Position numbers and translations under genes: made by a program. Under the pieces are notes generated by a model. That model made no database searches and was not told where the DNA came from. It saw only the letters and a list, made by a program, of their open reading frames with translations. A stretch of 20,182 nt of DNA from JABFXC01 sp035551575 (GTDB lineage: Bacteria; Gemmatimonadota; Gemmatimonadetes; Gemmatimonadales; Gemmatimonadaceae), in assembly GCA_035551575.1 (NCBI GenBank), contig DASZNJ010000395.1, positions 1-20,182 on the forward strand, in the 5' to 3' direction. Shown one piece after another: positions 7,750-14,423 of the stretch (positions within the stretch are counted from its first letter, which is position 1; the number at the start of each line of letters is the position of its first letter).

Positions 7750-8414
7750 TCGGCGAGCCGGTAGCCTGCGCCGCGCATCGTCTGAATGAGCTTGCGGTCG
7801 AAGTTGTCGTCGATCTTCCGCCGCAGCCGGCCGATGAGGACGTCGAGCACGTTCGTGAACGGGTCGTGATTCTCGTCCCAGACGCGGGCAGCGATCTCGG
7901 CGCGGGAGAGCACGTCGCCGGGGTGCCGGAGGAAGACCTCCAGCAGGCTGAACTCCCTGGCGGTGAGCACGATCTCCCGTCCCGCGCGCCGGACGCTGCG
8001 GCTCCGGAGATCGACCTCGAGATCGGCGACGCGGACCTGCTCGGGCGCCAGGAACGGCGGCCGGCGCGCGAGGGCGCGCACGCGGGCGAGCAGCTCGGCG
8101 AAGTCGAACGGCTTGGTCAGATAGTCGTCGGCCCCCTGCTCGAGCCCGTGGACGCGATCGGCGACCGAGTCGCGCGCGGTGAGCATGAGGACGGGAGTGC
8201 GGACGCCGCTGCGGCGCAGCGCGGCGCAGAGGTCGAAGCCGCTCCCGCCCGGGATGAGGACGTCGAGCACGACGACGTCGTACTCGACGAGGGCGAGACG
8301 AGTCCTCGCCCCGGCGGCATCGGCCGCCCAGGCGGCATCGATGGACGCTTCAGCGAATCCCTGGAGGACGGCGCCGGCGAGCGGGGGATCGTCCTCGACG
8401 AGCAGCACGCGCAT
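7746..8414 (-). CDS. OmpR-family response regulator
   Basis: A 222-residue DNA-binding regulator. Its receiver domain has the acidic pocket (VEDD at 6-9), phospho-acceptor Asp51 (VVVLDVLIPG), Thr79 (LTARD) and Lys101 (TKPF). The C-terminal winged helix has LTAREFSLLEVFLRHPGDVLSRAEI and ends TNVLDVLIGRLRRKI...KLIQTMRGAGYRL. That ending matches the CusR/PcoR/QseB branch. It is co-transcribed with the kinase (GTGA overlap) and probably acts on the Pho-box-like site before the TonB receptor downstream; this link is inference. The ATG at 8414 lacks a Shine-Dalgarno sequence and follows an AT-rich patch, so the mRNA may be leaderless. Confidence 0.94.
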   Translation of the reverse strand: MRVLLVEDDPPLAGAVLQGFAEASIDAAWAADAAGARTRLALVEYDVVVLDVLIPGGSGFDLCAALRRSGVRTPVLMLTARDSVADRVHGLEQGADDYLTKPFDFAELLARVRALARRPPFLAPEQVRVADLEVDLRSRSVRRAGREIVLTAREFSLLEVFLRHPGDVLSRAEIAARVWDENHDPFTNVLDVLIGRLRRKIDDNFDRKLIQTMRGAGYRLAE

Positions 8415-8430
8415 GTCGAAATATACATAC
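8415..8430 (-). promoter_or_regulatory. candidate -10 element for a leaderless response-regulator mRNA
   Basis: The 63 bp between the TonB receptor stop and the regulator ATG are GC-rich except for GTATGTATATTT (8430-8419 on the minus strand). TATATT at 8425-8420 ends five bases before the ATG, placing a transcription start at or next to the A of ATG. No Shine-Dalgarno sequence and no good -35 hexamer are visible. The remaining spacer holds a weak 5-bp hairpin (CGGGC/GCCCG). Confidence 0.3.
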
Positions 8431-8477
8431 CCGCGTCGAGAGCGGGCGGGGCGTTAGTGCGGGCCTGGCGCCCGTGC

Positions 8478-10940
8478 CTAACGGTCCCAGCGCACCCCGA
8501 TGGTGAAGAACCCGCCGACGGGCGGCATGTTGATCATCTCGCTGTGCGACTTCCCGAAGCCGCAGGTGTCGTTGCGGTAGTAGATCGACTGCCGGCCGCT
8601 GGCGATGAACTGGTTGGCCAGCGTCCGCCCGCTCCGGCAGGTGAAGAAGTTCTGCAGCGAGGCGTTGAGGCGCGTTCCCTCGAGCGGGAGCTTGTAGCCT
8701 AGCGACAGGTCGAAGGTCGTGAACGTCGGAACGTACCCGTAGTTCACCCCCGAGCGGAAGTTGTAGCCGGCGACGTGCCGGGTGCTGACCGACGCGCGCA
8801 GCGGCGAGCCGGCGACGTCGTCGAAGTCCACGCCGGCAGCCCACTTGAAGGTCGGCGAGTTGAAGGCCGTCGCCTCGTCGATCGCCGCGGCGGGAAGGTT
8901 GGATGGCACCTGGATGTCCTTCAGGTGCTGCCAGCTCGTCGTCGCCGAGAGCGCCGTGGTGGCCGACGCGAGCCAGCGCAGGCCGAGGTCGACGCCGTCG
9001 ATGCGCGCCTTCCCGAGGTTGAGGTAGGTGAGGGTGAACTGGTCGCGCCCCGTCTCGATCCCGAACTTCCGGCCGTTCGCGTAGGCGAAGGTGTTGGCGA
9101 GCGGGTTGGCGACGTTGACGAGCGGCGTCAGGAAGCTGCGGAAGAACGAGCGATAGGCGGCAACGTCGACGTAGAGCGCGCTCTTCACGACGCCCTTGTA
9201 GCCGAGCTCGTACGTCGTGTTCGTCTCGGGGACGACCGGGTCATACGTGCGGATCAGGTTCCCCGCGCCGTCGCGGATCTGGAGGCCGGTATAGTTGCCG
9301 ATGACGCCGACGCCGACCGTCGGGCTGAGCGGGCTGAAGTCGGGGAAGTAGAAGCGCGTCTGCAGCACCGTCGGCGACTTGAAGGCGCGGTTGAAGGTGA
9401 AGCGGAACGTCTGGTCGAGCGCCGGGGTGAAGAGGACGCCCGCCTTCGGGCTCCACTGCGCATCGTAGTAATCGTGCTTGTCATAACGGCCGGCGCCGAC
9501 GAGCTTCACCATCGGCAGCACCGGCTGCTCGAGCTGCGCGTAGACGCCGCGCTGGTTGACCTGGATGTTCTCCCCCGTCAGGCGGTCAGCGAGCCAGTGA
9601 CGGTGGCTGCTCACCACGTCGTGGCGGAACTGTCCGCCCCAGGTGAAGCGCGTCCCCGTCATCGGGACGGTGAAGTTGTTCTGCAGCTCCGCCGCGTAGA
9701 GATCGCCCGCGCCGGGGAACGCCGAGATCTTCTTGATCGAGTCGACGCTCAGCCCGGGGTAGCGCAGCGAGTTCTGCGCGAAGGTGTTGAGGACGAAGGT
9801 GTCGCCGGAGCGCGACGCGGTCGTGTAGACCTGGCCGAACAGCCGCGGGCTCGTGTACTTGAGCTGCGCGTGGCGGTACTGCCAGTTGGCGAGCTGGTTG
9901 CGCCCGACGTTCGTCTGGCCGATGCCGTTGTTGCGGCTCGCGCCGACGCTCGCCTCCAGGCGCGAGCTGCCGCGGTACCAGTCGAACGCGGCGGCGCCGC
10001 GGGCGACGCTGGTGTTCCAGTTGGCGTTGAGCTCGGGGGCGAGCCGCGTGCCGACGGGTGCGTAGGTGTTCCTGTTCGAGAAGTCGTTCGCGCTCTGGTA
10101 CTCTCCGGTCACCTTGTAGGCGAATCGTCCGTCGCCGAACACCGCTGCGTGACGCCCCTGGATGTCGCGGTACTGCCGCGTCCCGGCGGCCACCTCGATG
10201 GTCGTCCCGGGATGCTGCTTCGGGTCCTTGGTCTCGAGGGTGAGCACGCCGTTCGACGCGTCGGGCCCGTAGAGCGCGGCGCCAGGACCAACCAGCACCT
10301 CGACCGCGTTCAGGTCGACCTTCGGGATCGTCGTGAAGCTTCCCGCCGGCTGTCCGTACTCCGGCAGCACCGCGATGCGGCCGTCCTCCATCATCAGGAC
10401 GCGGTTGTTGAACGACGAGTTGAAGCCGCGGGTGTTGATCTCGATCGACGTCACGCCGAGCTGCACGAAGTCCACGCCCTCGACCGCCTTCAGCGCACCG
10501 GAGTACGAGTTGCCGACGGTGTTCTCGATCTGTCGCGAATCGATGCGCGTGATCGTCGCCGGTGCATCGGTGATCTTCTCGACACGCCGCGACGCCGAGA
10601 CGACGACGCCGGCCAGCTCGAGCGGGGCGCGCCCGAGCGCCGCGTCGACGCGGGTGTCAGCATCCGCGTTGACGACGACGCCAGTGATCGTCCGCATCGT
10701 CATCCCGAGCCGGCTGACGCGCACGGTGTAGGTGCCGGGCGCGACGCTGTCGATCGCGAAGGAGCCATCCGCGCCGCTCGACGCGCCGAGCGGCGTCGCG
10801 ACGATCGAGACCTGCGCACCCGACAACGGCGCCCGGCTCGCGGAATCGGTAACGGTCCCGACGATGCGGCCGCGCTGCGCAACAAGGCTGCTCGGCGCGA
10901 AGAGCAGCGCCGCGAGGAAGACTTTCAGGATATTGGGCAC
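8478..10940 (-). CDS. TonB-dependent receptor with carboxypeptidase-regulatory-like domain (paralogue 1)
   Basis: An 820-residue outer-membrane receptor. The signal peptide ends SLVA|QR (Ala21-Gln22). A carboxypeptidase-regulatory-like domain (GTVTDSASRAPLSGAQVSIV, about 28-110) leads into a plug starting VVVSASRRVEKITDAPATI and containing RVLMMEDGRIAVLP and VEVLVGPGAALYGPDASNGV, followed by a beta-barrel ending IGVRWDR. Near the end are two cysteines (FFTCRSGRT and NDTCGFGK), possibly an extracellular disulphide; both are also in paralogue 2. No SusD partner is present. The start is a GTG at 10940 with no Shine-Dalgarno sequence but with a C tract directly before it. The TAG stop lies inside a CGTTAGGC octamer. 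It lies downstream of the region A operon but is separated from it by 357 bp, so it may have its own promoter. Substrate unknown. Confidence 0.93.
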   Translation of the reverse strand: MPNILKVFLAALLFAPSSLVAQRGRIVGTVTDSASRAPLSGAQVSIVATPLGASSGADGSFAIDSVAPGTYTVRVSRLGMTMRTITGVVVNADADTRVDAALGRAPLELAGVVVSASRRVEKITDAPATITRIDSRQIENTVGNSYSGALKAVEGVDFVQLGVTSIEINTRGFNSSFNNRVLMMEDGRIAVLPEYGQPAGSFTTIPKVDLNAVEVLVGPGAALYGPDASNGVLTLETKDPKQHPGTTIEVAAGTRQYRDIQGRHAAVFGDGRFAYKVTGEYQSANDFSNRNTYAPVGTRLAPELNANWNTSVARGAAAFDWYRGSSRLEASVGASRNNGIGQTNVGRNQLANWQYRHAQLKYTSPRLFGQVYTTASRSGDTFVLNTFAQNSLRYPGLSVDSIKKISAFPGAGDLYAAELQNNFTVPMTGTRFTWGGQFRHDVVSSHRHWLADRLTGENIQVNQRGVYAQLEQPVLPMVKLVGAGRYDKHDYYDAQWSPKAGVLFTPALDQTFRFTFNRAFKSPTVLQTRFYFPDFSPLSPTVGVGVIGNYTGLQIRDGAGNLIRTYDPVVPETNTTYELGYKGVVKSALYVDVAAYRSFFRSFLTPLVNVANPLANTFAYANGRKFGIETGRDQFTLTYLNLGKARIDGVDLGLRWLASATTALSATTSWQHLKDIQVPSNLPAAAIDEATAFNSPTFKWAAGVDFDDVAGSPLRASVSTRHVAGYNFRSGVNYGYVPTFTTFDLSLGYKLPLEGTRLNASLQNFFTCRSGRTLANQFIASGRQSIYYRNDTCGFGKSHSEMINMPPVGGFFTIGVRWDR

Positions 10941-10948
10941 GGGGGGAC
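10941..10948 (-). promoter_or_regulatory. C tract in place of a Shine-Dalgarno sequence (receptor 1)
   Basis: GTCCCCCC abuts the GTG start of the receptor gene. A second TCCCCCC lies 16 bases further upstream. The same 8-mer precedes the paralogous receptor's ATG. A run of C cannot pair with the anti-Shine-Dalgarno sequence, so it must be neutral or serve another purpose. Confidence 0.3.
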
Positions 10949-11080
10949 GGAATCTCGGGGGGAAGGCGGTAGAGCTTCAGGAGTTCGATTTCCAACGATG
11001 AAGGATACCGAGTTGGCGCGGCGGGATGGTAGTTATTCCCTGGGCTGGTGGAAATGCACTCGTGCACAGCCCGCACGCGA

Positions 11081-11111
11081 GCTCCGGTGCGGGGCTCGAA
11101 CCCCCGGGAGC
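11081..11111. other. hairpin with a tRNA T-arm-like loop
   Basis: GCTCC (11081-11085), four unpaired bases, CGGGG (11090-11094), loop CTCGAAC (11095-11101), CCCCG (11102-11106) and GGAGC (11107-11111) form a 10-bp stem with a one-sided bulge. On the minus strand the loop reads GTTCGAG, like a tRNA T loop. I found no matching acceptor, D or anticodon arm, so it is not a working tRNA gene. It may be a tRNA remnant or simply a hairpin. Confidence 0.35.
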
Positions 11112-11172
11112 ACATAGCGGAGGCAGAGCTTGGAGCGCGGGGTCGCCGGGGTAGCCCGGGTAGGGGTCGGGA

Positions 11173-11226
11173 TAGGGGTCGGAGTGCTTCGGGCAGGCGA
11201 CATCATTTTTCAGCGACTCTCACCCC
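11173..11226. repeat. tandem hairpin-forming repeat, copy 1
   Basis: This 54-bp unit matches copy 2 except for four substitutions, all in the interval 11190-11196. Each unit begins GGGGTCGGAGT (after TA) and ends ACTCTCACCCC. These ends can pair with one mismatch and one G-T wobble, so each copy can form a long stem-loop. A shorter start of the same unit (TAGGGGTCGG) lies at 11161. Confidence 0.75.
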
Positions 11227-11237
11227 CCGAGCGCGGG

Positions 11238-11291
11238 TAGGGGTCGGAGTGCTTGAGGTACGCGACATCATTTTTCAGCGACTCTCACCCC
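11238..11291. repeat. tandem hairpin-forming repeat, copy 2
   Basis: The second copy lies 65 bp after the first. It ends seven bases from the stop codon of the last gene of the region A operon, so transcripts reading out of that operon enter it at once. It looks like a REP/BIME-type intergenic element that could act as a transcript end or stabiliser. No transposase gene is nearby. Confidence 0.75.
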
Positions 11292-11297
11292 TTGGAC

Positions 11298-11855
11298 TCA
11301 CCCCGCCTGCCAGGCCAGCTCCCATTCGCAGAACGCGTCCCCTTCGGCGACGCAGCGGACGTGGCGCGCATTGGCGGCCATCCCACCGGCGAGGGCAAGG
11401 GCGAGCCTCAAACCTCCGGTCTGTCGCTGACAGAAGAGGCGCGACCCCGCGTCGAAGCCGACCAGGCGCAGCACCGCGGCGCCCGGCTCGGCGAAGACGA
11501 CTTCCATGTCTCCCGGTCGATAGAACAGACGGAAGAGCGAGACGCTCTGCGTCAGGAACTCGGTCGGGTTGCTCTTCTTCAGGATCCCGCCGTAGAACTG
11601 CACACCCGCCGACTCGATCGAGAACGCCCCGGCCCGCTCGCTCCATCTCGGGTCGCTCGCGCCGAGCAGCGCATCCACCGCTTGCCAGAGCTCGCGGACG
11701 AACGCAAGGGGAAGCTCCTCGGTCGGCTCGGCCGCCGTCAGGCGGCGGCGCGTCTGGGCCGGGAGCGACTCGAGCAGCTGCGCGGCCGCCGCTTCACCGC
11801 GCTCGGCGCGGACGAAGGCGAGCGTCGAGCGGACGACCGAGCCCTTGCAGTACAT
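11298..11855 (-). CDS. small protein with a V4R-like C-terminal Cys motif
   Basis: A 185-residue protein without a signal peptide or membrane helices. It begins MYCKGSVVRSTLAFVRAERG and is mostly helical in the first half. The second half has alternating strands (MEVVFAEPGAAVLRLVGF) and ends RCVAEGDAFCEWELAW. Such a C-x5-GD-x2-C-E-W ending recalls the small-molecule-binding V4R (4-vinyl reductase-like) domain and uncharacterised proteins of similar length in Myxococcota and relatives. This is a resemblance from memory, not a firm family call. The ATG shares a base with the TGA of the acyl-CoA ligase (TGATG) and has no Shine-Dalgarno sequence, so it is translationally coupled. It may sense or hold the substrate or product of the pathway, which is inference. 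It is the last gene of the operon. Confidence 0.65.
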   Translation of the reverse strand: MYCKGSVVRSTLAFVRAERGEAAAAQLLESLPAQTRRRLTAAEPTEELPLAFVRELWQAVDALLGASDPRWSERAGAFSIESAGVQFYGGILKKSNPTEFLTQSVSLFRLFYRPGDMEVVFAEPGAAVLRLVGFDAGSRLFCQRQTGGLRLALALAGGMAANARHVRCVAEGDAFCEWELAWQAG

Positions 11856-13375
11856 CAGCCGCGCGCGGCGAGCGCCGCGCGGTCGATCTTCCCCGAGCCG
11901 AGCCGCGGCAGCGCGTCGAGAAAGACGATCGACTTCGGGGCCTTGTAGCCGGCGAGCCTGGTCCGCACCTCGGCGATCAGCGCCTCGGCGCCCAACGTGC
12001 GGCCGGCGCGGGGGACGACGAACGCCCGCCCGACCTCCCCCCACTTCGCGTCGGGGACGCCGAGCACCACCGCCTCGAGCACGCCGTCACATTCGGCGAG
12101 CGCGGCCTCGACCTCGCCCGGGAAGACGTTCTCCCCGCCGGAGATGTACATGTCCTTCTTCCGGCCGCAGATGCGATACGCGCCGCCCTCGTCGCGCATC
12201 GCGAGGTCGCTCGTCTGCAGCCAGCCGTCGGCGGTGACGCACTCGGCGGTCTTCTCCGGCGCATTCCAGTAGCCGCTGAACATCTGCGGCCCGCGCAGCA
12301 GCAGCTCGCCGGCCTCGTTCGGCGCCGGATCGCTGCCGTCGTCGCGGCGCAGCCGGATCTCGACGAAGGGCATGGGATGGCCGACGAACCCCGGCCTGGC
12401 GGCCGCCTCTTCATTGCTGATCGCGAAGGTGTTCGGGCCGAACTCGGTCATCCCGAACCCCTCACGGAACGTCACGCCCGCGGCGCGGAGCCGGGCCGTC
12501 AGCGCCGGCGGGCACGGCGCGCCGCCGGACATGAAGAAGCGCAGCCCGCCTAACGCGCGCTCCCACCCCGGGCACTCGAGCATCATCGCGATCTGGGTCG
12601 GGACGCCGAAGCTCCAGGTGCACCGCTCCTCGACCAGCCCGTCGAGGAACGAGCGGGCGTCGAACTGCTCGAAGAGGACGATCGCCGCGCCGACATGGAA
12701 GTGCGGCATCGCGACGACGTGCCAGGCGCCGGTGTGGAAGAAGGGCGTGTGCACCGGCGCGATGTCGCTGGCGCCGATCTCCCACCCGCTGGTCGTGGAC
12801 AGTGCGTTGTAGAACAGCTGACGGTGCGGAAGAATGGCACCCTTCGGCCGGCCTGTGCTCCCCGAGGTGTAGAGGAGCATCGTCGGCATCTCCGGCTCGG
12901 CGCGGACGTGCGCGAAGCCGGCCGGGGGCGGCGCACTGCGCGCGAGTGCGGGGAGCTCGGCGTCGATGTCGATCCAGCGCGGGATCGGTGCTCCGGCGCG
13001 CGCGGCGTCCTCGGCCACCGCACGAAAGCGCGTCTCGCCGAAGAGCAGCATGGGCGTCGCGTCACTGAGGACGCGGGCCAGCTCTGCCGCGGCGAGCCGC
13101 CAGTTCAGCGGGACGAGGATCGCACCGATCCGGAGGCACGCGCCGAAGATCGTCAACTGCTCGACTCGGCTCCCGGCCAGCGTCGCGACGCGGTCGCCGC
13201 GCTTCGCGCCGAGCGCGAGGAGGAGGTGCGCCATCCGCTCCGACGCCGCGTCGAGCTCCCCGTAGCTGTAGCGCGCGGCGCGGGCCCGGTCGACGAGCGC
13301 GAGCTTCCCCGGGTGAACGCGCCCCCACCAGCTGACGACGTCGGGTCGCGACGGGAAGACGGGCAAACCGGCCAC
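11855..13375 (-). CDS. acyl-CoA ligase (class I adenylate-forming, FadD-like)
   Basis: A 506-residue cytoplasmic enzyme that activates a carboxylic acid through an acyl-adenylate to its CoA ester. The P-loop-like motif YTSGSTGRPKG is at 169-179. After it come FREGFGMTEFGPN, the hinge region DGWLQTSDLAMRDEGGAYRICGRKKDMYISGGENVFPGEVE, and the C-terminal catalytic lysine 496 in GSGKIDR. Length and layout match medium/long-chain or aromatic acid ligases of the FadD13 kind; the acid is not determined. The start is GTG at 13375, three bases after the esterase stop, and the intervening octamer CGTTAGGC spans that stop. A TTA codon at 12548-12555 lies in another octamer. It probably acts on the acid released by the neighbouring esterase. 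Confidence 0.92.
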   Translation of the reverse strand: MAGLPVFPSRPDVVSWWGRVHPGKLALVDRARAARYSYGELDAASERMAHLLLALGAKRGDRVATLAGSRVEQLTIFGACLRIGAILVPLNWRLAAAELARVLSDATPMLLFGETRFRAVAEDAARAGAPIPRWIDIDAELPALARSAPPPAGFAHVRAEPEMPTMLLYTSGSTGRPKGAILPHRQLFYNALSTTSGWEIGASDIAPVHTPFFHTGAWHVVAMPHFHVGAAIVLFEQFDARSFLDGLVEERCTWSFGVPTQIAMMLECPGWERALGGLRFFMSGGAPCPPALTARLRAAGVTFREGFGMTEFGPNTFAISNEEAAARPGFVGHPMPFVEIRLRRDDGSDPAPNEAGELLLRGPQMFSGYWNAPEKTAECVTADGWLQTSDLAMRDEGGAYRICGRKKDMYISGGENVFPGEVEAALAECDGVLEAVVLGVPDAKWGEVGRAFVVPRAGRTLGAEALIAEVRTRLAGYKAPKSIVFLDALPRLGSGKIDRAALAARG

Positions 13376-13378
13376 TGC

Positions 13379-14419
13379 CTAACGCGCCCCGGTGCGCGGG
13401 TGCGCGGTGAAGAAGCGCACGATCTCCTCCATCGCGTCGGGCCCGTGCTCGTCGGTGAAGGTGCCCGTGCTCGAGCCGCCGGACCAGGCGTGCCCGAGCT
13501 CGGCGACGATCAGCTCCTCGACGACGGTGTCGCCGGCGCCGAACCCGGCGCGCGTCCAGTGGTAGCCGTTCGTCTCCCCCGATCGGTCGTTGCTCTCCGC
13601 GTCGCCACGCAGCGCGATCGCGGACTCGCCGGCGGCGCGCGCGCTGGCGTTCATCCGCGTCCACTGGCGCGTGAGCGCCGCCGCGTTGGCCGGGTTGACG
13701 ACCTTGTCGCTCCCGCCGTGGATCACGAGCGCCGGGATCGGCCGCTTCCGCGCGCCCATCGCCGCCGCCGCCTGGATGCCTAACGAGTCGGCCGCCTCCA
13801 GCGAGGGGCCATGGGCCATCACGCCGAGCGCCGCCACCACGCTCGTCGCCGCCCTCCACGCGATCCCCGAATGCATCGCCACCGACACGTACGTCTCCGG
13901 GTGAGCGACCGCGACCAGCGCCGCCATCCCGGCCCCGGCGGAGATCCCGGCCAGGTGCACCCGATCGGGATCGACCGGATAGTCGGCGACCACCCTTGCC
14001 GTCATCCCGGCGATGATCGACGGCTCGCCAGCGTCGCGCGACTGGTGCGCCGGGTCGTACCAGTTCCAGCACTTCTTCGGGTTCGCGCTCTCCGGCTGCT
14101 CGGGAATGAGCGCGAGGAAGCCGCCGCGGTCGGCGTGCCCGGCGATCCTCGTCCCCCGGGCGATGTCGGCCGCGTCCTGCGTGCAGCCGTGGAGGAGCAC
14201 GACGAGCATGTGCTTCCGCGACGCATCGTAGCCTGCGGGGAGATAGAGCTGGTACTTCCGGCTCCCGGCCGCGTTCGCGTATTCGCCGCTCACCCAGCGT
14301 CCGGGCGCGGCGACGCCGGCCGGGGAGGCGCCCTCCCCGGCCGGCACGCGGGCCGTCGTCGCGCACCCTGCCGCGACGACGGACCCGGCCAGCGCGATCA
14401 CCGTCATCGCGCGGCCCAC
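13379..14419 (-). CDS. PHB-depolymerase-family esterase, probable lipoprotein
   Basis: A 346-residue alpha/beta hydrolase. The N-terminus is a lipoprotein signal with lipobox VAAGC (Cys19), so it is likely exported and membrane-anchored. Family marks are the oxyanion segment VVLLHGCTQDAAD at 73-85, CWNWYDP at 117-123, nucleophile Ser160 in GISAG, Asp238 (HGGSDKVV) and His310 (ELGHAWSGG). This is the esterase group named for PHB depolymerases, which also includes feruloyl and acetylxylan esterases, so the ester substrate is open. Two starts are possible: GTG at 14419, which keeps Arg3 in the signal, or ATG at 14407, which has AGGTGGG seven bases upstream but no positive n-region. The TAG stop and the preceding gene's TAG both lie in CGTTAGGC. 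The gap to the receptor gene is 4 or 16 bases. Confidence 0.9.
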   Translation of the reverse strand: MGRAMTVIALAGSVVAAGCATTARVPAGEGASPAGVAAPGRWVSGEYANAAGSRKYQLYLPAGYDASRKHMLVVLLHGCTQDAADIARGTRIAGHADRGGFLALIPEQPESANPKKCWNWYDPAHQSRDAGEPSIIAGMTARVVADYPVDPDRVHLAGISAGAGMAALVAVAHPETYVSVAMHSGIAWRAATSVVAALGVMAHGPSLEAADSLGIQAAAAMGARKRPIPALVIHGGSDKVVNPANAAALTRQWTRMNASARAAGESAIALRGDAESNDRSGETNGYHWTRAGFGAGDTVVEELIVAELGHAWSGGSSTGTFTDEHGPDAMEEIVRFFTAHPRTGAR

Positions 14420-14423
14420 CTGC

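Larger units (their letters stand above)
10941..11297. other. 357-bp intergenic region
   Basis: This is the longest gene-free stretch in the window. Next to receptor 1 (10941-11040) is a pyrimidine-rich leader with C tracts; no convincing -35/-10 pair is visible. The middle (11081-11111) holds a tRNA T-arm-like hairpin. The part nearest the operon end (11161-11291) holds the tandem 54-bp repeats, which begin seven bases after the last stop codon. No reading frame here has credible protein character. Confidence 0.6.

Noticed and set aside
11081..11111. tRNA gene
   Set aside because: Only a T-arm-like hairpin is present. No matching acceptor 5' strand, D arm or anticodon arm was found at the right distance on either strand.
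8775..11117. 780-codon open frame on the plus strand opposite receptor 1
   Set aside because: It is Arg/Glu/Asp/Val-rich with no domain or signal. It mirrors the GC-biased third positions of the real receptor gene.
11161..11291. CRISPR array
   Set aside because: There are only two long copies with an 11-bp gap, and no cas genes.
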